Positions 1 to 18,309 of a stretch of 64,000 nucleotides of DNA are shown here, one piece after another. The position numbers and the translations under genes are program-made. The stretch covers positions 183,470 to 247,469 of the forward strand of contig RPFO01000016.1 in NCBI GenBank assembly GCA_009746045.1, given 5' to 3'. Origin of the DNA: Mesostigma viride. Lineage: Eukaryota; Streptophyta; Mesostigmatophyceae; Mesostigmatales; Mesostigmataceae. The first letter of the stretch is position 1. Every line of letters starts with the position of its first letter. The notes under the pieces are model-generated. The model searched no databases. It was not told where the DNA came from and worked only from the letters and a program-made list of their open reading frames with translations.

Positions 1-1573
1 TAATGTGCCCTGCTAAACCCTGTCCTAGTAACCCGCCACTAGACAAAACCAGCACGTACACTGCAATATTGGAGGTTAAGCTGGCACACGCGTCTTGGCT
101 TGAGCCTGATCAGCGCCCGAGGCGGCCGTCGACGAAAACCTCCAAGTACACGTTGACGAATCAAATGCGGTTCTGTTCAAACGCGCAGTCGGTCTGAACA
201 TTGGGCATTATAACGAGCGTCTCCGGCTTGCGATCAGTCACCTGCGTACACAAAGAAAACACCGAAAGCACATGCTACATGGCCGCCAAGTGTCATATAT
301 TTTATATTATATGTATAAACTTTAACAATTATATAAATAAATTTATTAGAAATGAATTTTAAAGCGTATATCACTTAGCATGATCCGTACTGGTAGCTGT
401 TATCTTAGCGTGCATCCTTAATGCCCGCATTGAATACGTACCTTACCGCTATCCTTAGCGTTCATCCTAGCGTACATGTACTCTTAGCATGTATCCTTAG
501 CGTTATCCTAGGCTGCTGCCATTAGCGTGTATAGAGCCCTCGCGTGGCATCCTGCGTGACCTTTCGTGTATCTTAGCATGCATCTTGCCGATTGTTTCCT
601 TGATCACGTATCTTACTTGCGTTTCCCTTACGTGATCCTTTTAGCGTGTTCCTAGTAGCTTATCGGCCTTAGTCACTGGCGGTTTAGAGGTAATGAACTT
701 AACAATGGCATATTTTTAATGAGCAATATGCTTAATTACTTAGAGTCGCAAGTAGTCTTGCGTGCCAGCTCGTGTCGTAGCATTCAAAGATCAGGTATCA
801 TTTCGTATCACCTCTGTGTTGAATTTACTAGTTGCTCCATCGAGCAGAAGAAGCACGCTCAGCTCGCGAGGTCCACCGGCAGATCCTGTCGTGCAGCAGA
901 AAAATGTCATGTTGCACAGCTCATAGATATGTATTTGGATTGCTGTGGTAGTATTCTCCATGAGCACTCTTGAGGTGTGAAAATTGGCATGAGTGATTCG
1001 CATTCAGCGTCTTTTTTTCATAAGAGGGCAGGCTCCCAATATTGGGCCTACACAATCTTGAGCGAGGCCATTATATAATCATGTCATCTGACCCAGCCAG
1101 CTCAGATAAATTGCAAGTGGCTTACCTATACTTCCCTCGTTATCTTCACGCGTCCGGCATTGTTATCTTTCAACCTTAATCATACAATGTATACAATTAA
1201 TATTGTAATAGAGACGACATTCTTATTATTCAACGATCATGATGAGATCACGTATTGCCGACACAAATTGTAACTCAGCGCCCTCTCGCATGCGGAGTGC
1301 ACATACTGCATGGCCGCAACAATGCCTGTTAGTTTAATTTTGAATATACAATCTCCGATATGATATGTAAACATTGACGTGGAGTACGTTGAAAGACTAC
1401 TCTAGAGAGTAAAAAATGCTACGCATGTTGTGGCCGGCCGCCGCGCGCCATGATACGAAGCGAAACATCTCTTCTTAAAGACTTAAGTAAGTGAAAGATA
1501 GGGAATTACGTGCTTGCTGTACGGGTTTTTGCCCGTCCTTCTCGTCACACTCTAGATTACTCTGCACTCTAGA
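1..1573. other. AT-rich non-coding stretch
   Basis: I see no supportable gene here. About 180-262 is a diverged copy of 17613-17695 (shared core CGCAGTCGGTCTGAA followed by CATTATAACGAGCGTC), so it is a dispersed repeat. About 380-660 is a degenerate array of short units built on CCTTAGCGT and TATCCTTAGCG. The remainder is unremarkable AT-rich sequence. Short open frames at 719-973 and 791-1003 overlap on opposite strands and resemble nothing I know. Confidence 0.5.
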
Positions 1574-10068
<8,495 letters not shown>

Positions 10069-11886
10069 CGTGGGACGAACGAGCGCGACCTGTGCGACAT
10101 CCTCCTGTGGCTCAAGTGCTGAAGAAGAGTTGCTCGCGGTTGTGTTAACCCATTAACGATACCGGTACAGATGTCCAGCACTAAAGGGCCTCTATGGAGC
10201 TTTTATTGAGAAAAACGTGGCAACTTGCACAGCGATGGAGTGTAGGGTAGAGGGTTGTAGACCCGCCCTGCGCACGCCTGTGAGGGTGCTCCGGTATGTA
10301 GTGTGCATCCTTTGTGTGTGTTATCATTAGTTGGCCTACTCACTACCAAGTGGGAGTGTAATTGTTCGTGGTGGGAGTCCTGCCTTGGATGCCGTCCGCC
10401 CCGGCAAGCCCGTCCTCCAGGCAGTCAGGGGAACCACCATTGGGGGGAGGTGGCTCAATTGATGGAGGTGGTAAGCCCCTGCACCGATTGGCTAGTCGGT
10501 CGAATCCCACCAGATGATGTAACTCTCACTGCGTAATGGGGAGCTAATTGGTGGTGGCATAGTCATGGGATGCGTAGGTCTACTTCATGATTACCCGCTA
10601 TCTTACTTTGTTTTTATCGTGGTCCTCTCTACTGCTGCAAGGGGCTCCCTACCTGTTGGGGGCGGGGGGGGCAGGTTATCTTTGTTAGTTATATACGCCG
10701 TCTCTCAGTGGTGTTACGTCCGTTCGATATGGACTTGCCTACAGAGGGTGGTACTGACGTGTTGATCGGGAGTTCCGGTTGAGCCTGTGATACATTATTT
10801 TTCAATTTGCGTTTCAATTTGCGGTGGTTGATCAAGCATGACTATATGGTTGTCTCCTTGATATGCTGTATAGTTTTCGGAAGACACCGACGCACGGCTG
10901 ACACGCATGGTTGACACTATACGTACCAACTTGATTATTTGGGTGGTTATGCCCTTTCATACGGCTTCACGTTGCATGGCTTTACATTTCCCTTCCTTAT
11001 TTAAGTGAATGACATGGGGAGACATGCTTTAGGACTTGGTGCACTTTGCCTGAGCAAGGTGTGACAATTAATTCACCGCTATAAATGTGAATGGACCTGT
11101 GAATGGACCAAGTTCGTCGAAACGGGGAAATAACGTTACTTGATACTAGATTTAGGGAGGTCCTGTGTTCGTAACTTGCTGGTAGCTACTGTGGTTTCTC
11201 ATTTTCGGTGTTGTCCGTGGAATCTCATATTTGGGCAGCTAGCCCCATGCACGTTGAGCGCTTACTGACAACAATACAAGATTTAGACGCGTAGGGGGGC
11301 AAGAATCAATTGTGCGTCGGCACGGTAGCTTGCATCATTCACGATTTGTGCGTTTTAATCGAAGGGCATCTACTTAGTTCGGCAGAGCAACGGGGGTTGT
11401 TTAGTTAGTAGTTAGTTAGTACTTACTTAGTTAAAATAGTTAGTCAGTTAGTGAGCTAGTGAGCTAGTTAGAACTTGATAGGTAGGTCAGGTAGGTAGGT
11501 AATTAATTAATTAAGCTAATTAGACTCGTGCTCCCGTTGGGGAGTCACGGAGCCCGAACTGCCTTTCATCCCTTTGTTTGCACAACAGGAAGGAAGGTCA
11601 TAGACCCCCTTTCTCCTTCATGCTAGAGGCATGCCACAGCTGCGTGACTCCCAAACGGGAGCACGAGTCTAATTAATTAATTAATTAATGCCACAGCTGC
11701 AATCGGACACGCTAAACGATCCTGCAAGATATGTGGGTGCAATGAGACCCATGTGAGCTTATCATAACAAGGAGCGTGGGCAAGTAATGTGAGCATAGCC
11801 AAGACGTAGCATCATTAGATGTACAAGGGAATATTTAATAGCTATCTTGATGTGCGTGGAGGAATAACGGCGAACATGAAATGAAG
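10069..11886. other. Non-coding region with LINE-tail hairpins
   Basis: No gene is supported. About 10350 there is a TGTAA, a possible chlorophyte-type polyadenylation signal, but it is 280 bp past the stop. 11396-11515 is built of GTTAGTTA/GGTAGGTA simple repeats. 11521-11552 and 11645-11690 are inverted copies of the LINE 3' terminal hairpin (ACTCGTGCTCCCGTTGGGGA) with TTAA tails. The intervening ~100 bp is LINE 3' sequence also seen at 34560-34680. Confidence 0.5.
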
Positions 11887-12046
11887 GAACAAGTACCCCA
11901 CAACCAGGAACGTGCATCCCACAACCAGGAACGAGTATCCCACAACCAGGAACGTGTTTCCCACCACCAGGAACAAGTATCACATAACCAGGAACGACTA
12001 TCCCACAACTAGGAACGTGTATCCCACAACCAGGAACAAGTATCCT
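11887..12046 (+). repeat. 19-bp minisatellite (CCCACAACCAGGAACGTGT type)
   Basis: About eight tandem units of CCCACAACCAGGAAC plus a variable GTGTAT, AAGTAT or GACTAT end. The same unit forms a longer array at 17195-17613. Confidence 0.9.
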
Positions 12047-14025
12047 CTGCCGGCAGTGCCACCCCATGCAAGACCCCACAAGCCATCCTTGCGTCAAGGG
12101 GACATGCAGTCATCACAAGGAGCGGTAACTGCCGGCAGTTCCACGCCATGCAAGACCCTACAAGCCGTCCTTGCATAAAGGGGACATGCAGTCATCACAA
12201 GGAGTGGTAACTGCCGGCAGTGCCACCCCATGCAAGAAGACACAAGCCGGGGACATGCAGTCATCACAAGGAGTGGTAACTGCCGGCAGTGCCACGCCAT
12301 GCAAGACCCCACAAGCCATCCTTGCGTCAAGGGGACATGCAGTCATCACAAGGAGTGGTAACTGCCGGCAGTGCCACGCCATGCAAGACCCCACAAGCCA
12401 TCCTTGCGTCAAGGGGACATGCAGTCATCACAAGGAGTGGTAACTGCCGGCAGTGCCACCCATGCAAGACCCCACAAGCCATCCTTGCATAAAGGGGACA
12501 TGCAGTCATCACAAGGAGTGGTAACTGCCGGCAGTGCCACCCCATGCAAGAAGACACAAGCCGGGGACTGTCATGCAGTCATCACAAGGAGTGGTAACTG
12601 CCGGCAGTGCCACGCCATGCAAGACCCCACAAGCCATCCTTGCGTCAAGGGGACATGCAGTCATCACAAGGAGCGGTAACTGCCGGCAGTGCCACCCCAT
12701 GCAAGACCCCACAAGCCATCCTTGCATAAAGGGGACATGCAGTCATCACAAGGAGTGGTAACTGCCGGCAGTGCCACCCCATGCAAGAAGACACAAGCCG
12801 GGGACATGCAGTCATCACAAGGAGTGGTAACTGCCGGCAGTGCCACGCCATGCAAGACCCCACAAGCCATCCTTGCGTCAAGGGGACATGCAGTCATCAC
12901 AAGAAGCGGTAACTGCCGGTGCAGTTCCACGCCATGCAAGACCCTACAAGCCGTCCTTGCATAAAGGGGACATGCAGTCATCACAAGGAGTGGTAACTGC
13001 CGGCAGTGCCACCCCATGCAAGAAGACACAAGCCGGGGACATGCAGTCATCACAAGGAGTGGTAACTGCCGGCAGTGCCACGCCATGCAAGACCCCACAA
13101 GCCATCCTTGCGTCAAGGGGACATGCAGTCATCACAAGGAGTGGTAACTGCCGGCAGTGCCACGCCATGCAAGACCCCACAAGCCATCCTTGCGTCAAGG
13201 GGACATGCAGTCATCACAAGGAGTGGTAACTGCCGGCAGTGCCACCCCATGCAAGACCCCACAAGCCATCCTTGCATAAAGGGGACATGTGCACAGTCAT
13301 CACAAGGAGTGGTAACTGCCGGCAGTGCCACCCCATGCAAGAAGACACAAGCCGGGGACTGTCATGCAGTCATCACAAGGAGTGGTAACTGCCGGCAGTG
13401 CCACGCCATGCAAGACCCCACAAGCCATCCTTGCGTCAAGGGGACATGCAGTCATCACAAGGAGCGGTAACTGCCGGCAGTGCCACCCCATGCAAGACCC
13501 CACAAGCCATCCTTGCATAAAGGGGACATGCAGTCATCACAAGGAGTGGTAACTGCCGGCAGTGCCACCCCATGCAAGAAGACACAAGCCGGGGACATGC
13601 AGTCATCACAAGGAGTGGTAACTGCCGGCAGTGCCACGCCATGCAAGACCCCACAAGCCATCCTTGCGTCAAGGGGACATGCAGTCATCACAAGGAGCGG
13701 TAACTGCCGGCAGTTCCACGCCATGCAAGACCCTACAAGCCGTCCTTGCATAAAGGGGACATGCAGTCATCACAAGGAGTGGTAACTGCCGGCAGTGCCA
13801 CGCCATGCAAGACCCCACAAGCCATCCTTGCATAAAGGGGACATGCAGTCATCACAAGGAGTGGTAACTGCCGGCAGTGCCACCCCATGCAAGAACACAC
13901 AAGCCGGGGACATGCAGTCATCAAGGAGTGGTAACTGCCGGCAGTGCTAGGTACCCCATGCAAGAACCCACAAGCCAGCCATGCAATCATCACAGGGAGT
14001 GGTAACTGCCGGCAGTGCGCGGCCC
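12047..14025 (+). repeat. Satellite array with ~790-bp higher-order repeat
   Basis: A tandem array of ~82-bp monomers (core CACAAGGAGTGGTAACTGCC) interleaved with ~66-bp shortened monomers that carry AAGAAGACACAAGCCGGGGA. Rare variants recur at a constant spacing: CCGGGGACTGTCATGCAG near 12563 and 13354, and AGTTCCACGCC near 12135, 12925 and 13712. The array is therefore organised as about two and a half copies of a ~790-bp multi-monomer unit. All frames across it are Pro/Cys/His-rich artefacts. Confidence 0.92.
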
Positions 14026-14240
14026 TAACGTTAATTCCCACACCCCCTCTGCTAACGTTAGTTTCCACACCCCTCTGCTAACGTTAGTTTCCACACCCCT
14101 CTGCTAACGTTAGTGCCCACCCCCTCGGCTAACGTTAATTCCCACACACCCTCTGTTAACGTAAGGTCCCACACCCGTCTGCTAACGTAAGTACGTGCCC
14201 CTCCCCCCTCTACTATCGTTAATTCCCTCCCCCCTTTACT
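14026..14240 (+). repeat. AACGTT-containing minisatellite, left array
   Basis: Degenerate units of about 26-28 bp of the form CTAACGTTAGTTCCCACACCCCCTCTG. The same family forms the larger array at 16408-17180. Confidence 0.85.
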
Positions 14241-14512
14241 AACGGCCCCGGGCAGCCTCCTGGTTTGTCTGTAATATGGAGGCAGATGGTACGCAAGGAT
14301 AGATGGCAAGTAGTGATGAAGGATCTACCACCCCCAAGCCTGTGGGGGCTCCGCGTGTGACCAAGTATGGCATTCATAGCGATTCGGGCCGCGGTGCCCA
14401 CACCCCTGTAACTAGGACCTAGATAGCTTACACCATCCATTCCATCCCATGTTCCCCTCCCACTGAGGACTTATGCTCACGTGACGCAGTCACGTGTCTA
14501 TTAAGGGGAGGT
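14241..14512 (+). mobile_element. LINE 3' region fragment (uninterrupted copy)
   Basis: The segment matches 35936-36725: CAGCCTCCTGGTTTGTCTGT, a short LINE C-terminal coding remnant, then GTGTGACCAAGTATGGCATT and a 3' UTR ending ..ACGTGTCTATTAAG. In the later copy a ~530-bp element interrupts the GTAT site, so this copy shows the empty site. Confidence 0.75.
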
Positions 14513-16129
14513 GGCACCCCAAAACCCTTAAAAATTGAACTATGGTAATAACACTTGAAATTCATTTGCACAATGCTGAAATATGATTGCGGGCACTAAA
14601 TAACATCTCTTGTGACTTGTCCATGCACTTGTTGGGGGTACTACCCCCAAGTATACGCCAATATTGCGCTATAAATAGAAAAAGACGCTAATTAGGGCTG
14701 GGTATGCCCCAGCCAATGCACACATTTGTTGGCAACCAAAAATCAACCATTTGTAGTTCCCTGAGTGTGTAGCTTGCTGAGCTATTTACATCATGGAAAT
14801 GGCAAAACCTTGAACAGTTATTAATTTTCCCGCAAAACAGGTCTTTTTTTACCGGACATTGGGAATAAACATATCATAAACACTTCAGATAAGGCCACAA
14901 AATCAAGCGAAAATCCGGCTAACAGGGGGACAGCAGTGGTCCAAGTCCCAGGTCATTCCGACAAGTCTAGCTCAAGTTATAAGGTTTTGCGTGCTAAAAC
15001 CTGAACATACGCTAAATGAGGTTTTTCTGTGTATAAGGCCACCTAGACAGCATGTTTTCCATCCAAGAAGCCAAAAAACATGCCCAACTCGATCACACAA
15101 CATAAGAAAAGGCTAGGCACCTCATCTGCCCTCCCCTGCCCTCAGCATGGCCAGCCTTGCCAGCGTGCGCATAGCAACACCTTCGCTAGGCATACACGCA
15201 CCAAGAGAGCATACACTATGCTCAGCCCAAGGTTACCATGTAAATTTATGCCAAGAACTCAGCAAGTATACGTGTAAAAACCTTAGAAAGACTGCCCAAG
15301 CAATAGAGGCAACTGCAGCCTGCAAACTTGGCAGCAAATCATACATGCTGTCTGCCATGCATTCACATCCTATCCAGCTTGCCTTGCTGCACACATAGCA
15401 GGGAAGTCTTAATGGTTATAGCTCAAGGAAAGCAATAAAAACACCTATCTAATGCAATGCCACTCATGCAGTATGGCCAGCAAAAGAACCACTCTCACCT
15501 TCCTTTCCAATATGGCAATTTGCTAAGAAGCTGATGCCAGCTTGTTAGCCTCTACGCACATGCCGGATGTCTTTACTAAAACAGGCGTGTCAGATCCGGC
15601 ACATAACAAAGCGTCTGAGCAAGCTCATGTCCAAAGGATTATGGAAAACAAATGTCAACACATTACCAACAACTTGACCTCGGCGCCTTAAGCATGCCAG
15701 CCACAAACTACACGAAATTGTACGAAATTGCTAGGAATCTGACGATGCAACCGAAAGGAATGGAGCGCTTCCTGCAGGGAAACTGCCCGAAAAAAAGGCG
15801 AAAGGCCGACGTTATTGCACCTGCCTGCGTGGAAATGTTTCATGCATAAACTGGCACGCAAGCTCGAACAATAAAAGACATCATCCATTGATCAGGCGAA
15901 CAAGGAAGGTGCGCCTTCCGTGAATACGTCGAAGGCGACATGCGCAGGCCTGCGTAGGTTCTTACCTTGAATGCCGGAAATGTAAAAGAAACCGGGAAGC
16001 TTCGGCACAAACTCGACAACACCATTAAGTTAGCTTCATAATCGCTCTTTAGAGCCTACGTTGCCTCACAATAGCTGCCGTAAACCTGCATTAAATTTCA
16101 TGATCCGCAAGAGAAATTATATCCTGGAC
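14513..16129. other. Unannotated, no gene recognised
   Basis: No coding features beyond short random frames at 15080-15400 and 15652-15888, on both strands. No tandem repeats are apparent. It may be old transposon sequence, since it lies between repeat blocks, but nothing identifies it. Confidence 0.4.
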
Positions 16130-16394
16130 CCCCGCGCCCGTAGCCGTTCGAGAAATTAACGATATTGCAAACCGTAAACTTTCCGCCATGACATGAGGTC
16201 ATCAACTAATCTTCTGCGAAATTCAAGCATTTTTTCTAGCTGTTTACGTGCCATATCGATTAATATTGCATAAAGGCATGCCGCCATGGCCACCTCCGCG
16301 AGGGTTGAGCGGTCCGGGCACACATTATACACCGTACGGACGGTACCGCGAATTTTTTGGCGCGGAAAATATTCGGCGCGCCACGTCCCCTTAA
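16130..16394 (+). repeat. Dispersed repeat, copy A
   Basis: Homologous to 21330-21608. Shared landmarks are AGCATTTTTTCT, GCCATGGCCAC(C/T)TCCGC, GTACGGA.GGTACCGCG.AATTTTTT and GGCGCGGAAAATATTCG, with both ending GTCCCCTTAA. The common 3' end suggests a transposable-element terminus. Confidence 0.7.
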
Positions 16395-16407
16395 TTAATA
16401 AATTAAT

Positions 16408-17180
16408 TTACTAACGTTAGTCCACAGCCCCCTCTGCTAACGTAAGTGCCCTCCCCCCCTGTTATCGTTAATGCCCACCCCCCTTAAAAAATTAAATTAA
16501 ATTAAATTATAACATGCCTCCGTGGGGAGATCATGTAGCACATATTCCGTGATGGATGGGGTGGAGGAAGCCGCCTGATCGAACTATCCTAACTCTAAGC
16601 TATCTAGAAAATACTAACTACACTACTCATCAAAACGCCTCCTCCGCTTGGGGGGAGGGGGCTTGCCCACAGGGTCGGGCGTGTGCGCCTTGACAATCTT
16701 CTTCCGCCGTGTCTTGTCCTGCATGGCAGTCCAAGACGGGAGAGTCCCACCCCCCTTCACTAACGTTATTCCCCAGCCCCCTCTGCTAACGTTAGTGCCC
16801 GCGCCCCTTTACAAACTTTAGTGCTCGTGCCCCTCTGCTAACGTTAGTGCCCGTGCTCCTTTATTAACGTTAGTGCCCCCCCCCTCCCCCCCCTCTGCTA
16901 ACGAACTAGTGCCCGTGCCCCTTCACTAACGTTATTCCCCAGCCCCCTCTGCTAACGTAAGTGCCCGCGCCCCTTTACAAACTTTAGTGCTCGTGCCCCT
17001 CTGCTAACGTTAGTGCCCGTGCTCCTTTACTAACGTTAGTGCCCAGCCCCCTCTGCTAACGTTAGTGCCCGTGCCCCTTCACTAACGTTAGCGCCCGTGC
17101 CCCTTCACTAACGTTAGTGCCCGTGCCCCTCTACTAACGTTATTCCCCAGCCCCCTCTGCTATCGCTAATGCCCGTGCCC
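16408..17180 (+). repeat. AACGTT minisatellite, right array, interrupted by a LINE tail
   Basis: Units of about 27 bp with CTAACGTTAGTGCCCGTGCCCC. 16480-16745 interrupts them with a reverse-strand LINE 3' end (reads TAAATTATAACATGCCTCCG, then the complement of the LINE C-terminal coding region). Confidence 0.85.
16480..16745 (-). mobile_element. LINE 3' end, minus strand, 5'-truncated
   Basis: It reads, on the minus strand, the LINE C-terminal coding remnant (same as 33285-33430), then 3' UTR, the CTCC..GGAG hairpin and a TTTAA tail. It is inserted inside the AACGTT array. Confidence 0.8.
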
Positions 17181-17194
17181 CTTTATATTTGGAC

Positions 17195-17613
17195 CAGGAA
17201 CACATCCCACAACTAGGCTCGACTATCCCACAACCAGGAACCCATCCCACAACCAGGAACGAGTATCCCACAACTGAACTAGGAACGTGTATCCCACAAC
17301 CAAGAACAAGTATCCTACAACCAGGAACGTGCATCCCACAACCAGGAACGTGCATCCCACAACCAGGAACGACTATCCCACAACTAGGAACGTGTATCCC
17401 ACAACCAGGAACAAGTATCCTACAACCAGGAACGTGTTTCCCACAACCAGGAACATGTATCCCACAACCACGAACGAATTTCCCACCACCAGGAACAAGT
17501 ATCCCACAACCAGGAACACATCCCACAACCAGGAAAGTGCATCCCACAACCAGGAACAAGTATCCCAAAACAAGGAACACATCCCACAACCAGGAACGTG
17601 TATCCCACAACTA
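17195..17613 (+). repeat. 19-bp minisatellite, second array
   Basis: About twenty units of CCCACAACCAGGAAC plus a variable 4-6 bases, the same family as 11887-12046. Directly after it comes the dispersed repeat 17613-17695, also found at 180-262. The region 17696-18210 holds nothing I recognise. Confidence 0.92.
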
Positions 17614-18209
17614 GTCGCGCAGTCGGTCTGAATGACTGGCATTATAACGAGCGTCATATTCGTCTCCGGCTTGGCAGTGCCGTCATCCTGCATACAAAAA
17701 GCACATTGGAGCCAGCACTTTCCCGCGGGTTGTAGCCGATATTCCTCCATGCAGCGATATTCACCAATGCGCTATCAATAAACAAGTCGACACCATCCGG
17801 GTATGTAAAAAAAGCACGCTGCTGGCCACGACGGTCACGGCGATGATGAACGACAATAACAAGAACGCCTAATAGCAGGCGTCATACAAACTAGAACAGA
17901 CTGGAACAACTACTTACCCGGTCGTCTGTGATCTTGACACAGAGCCTGGTTTACAAGGAAGCGAGGGAAACCGGCCACTATGAGCACCCCTACTTAACCC
18001 ACATAATGAAGGTTAGGAATCCTCCCCATCATGCTAACCGTAGACTCGGTGAAACGCCCCATGCTACAAATACGATAGCCCAGCAACGACTACTTGCGGC
18101 CATCACCTTGTCCAGTTCTGGCTGGCTGTGCGGCGGTAATTTTACCAAGTTTAAAAATGTTACGCCGCACCAGTCTGTGCTTTTTTACGTAGTACCAGTG
18201 TAGTGTAGA

Positions 18210-18300
18210 AATCTGCCAAAAGAGCAAACGCCCAAAGCCAACTTCCAAGACGCCCAAAGCCAAATTCCAAGACGCCCAAAGCCCAAAGGCGGGCGAGTCT
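18210..18300 (+). repeat. ~21-bp GACGCCCAAAGCC repeat upstream of the LINE
   Basis: Three to four tandem copies of a unit containing CCAAGACGCCCAAAGCC lie immediately 5' of the LINE coding remnant. They may belong to its 5' UTR. Confidence 0.7.
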
Positions 18301-18309
18301 GGCGCGGCG

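Noticed and set aside
12047-14025. CRISPR-like repeat array or repetitive protein gene
   Set aside because: Units are tandem and near-identical with no unique spacers, and the genome is eukaryotic; frames on both strands are repeat artefacts.
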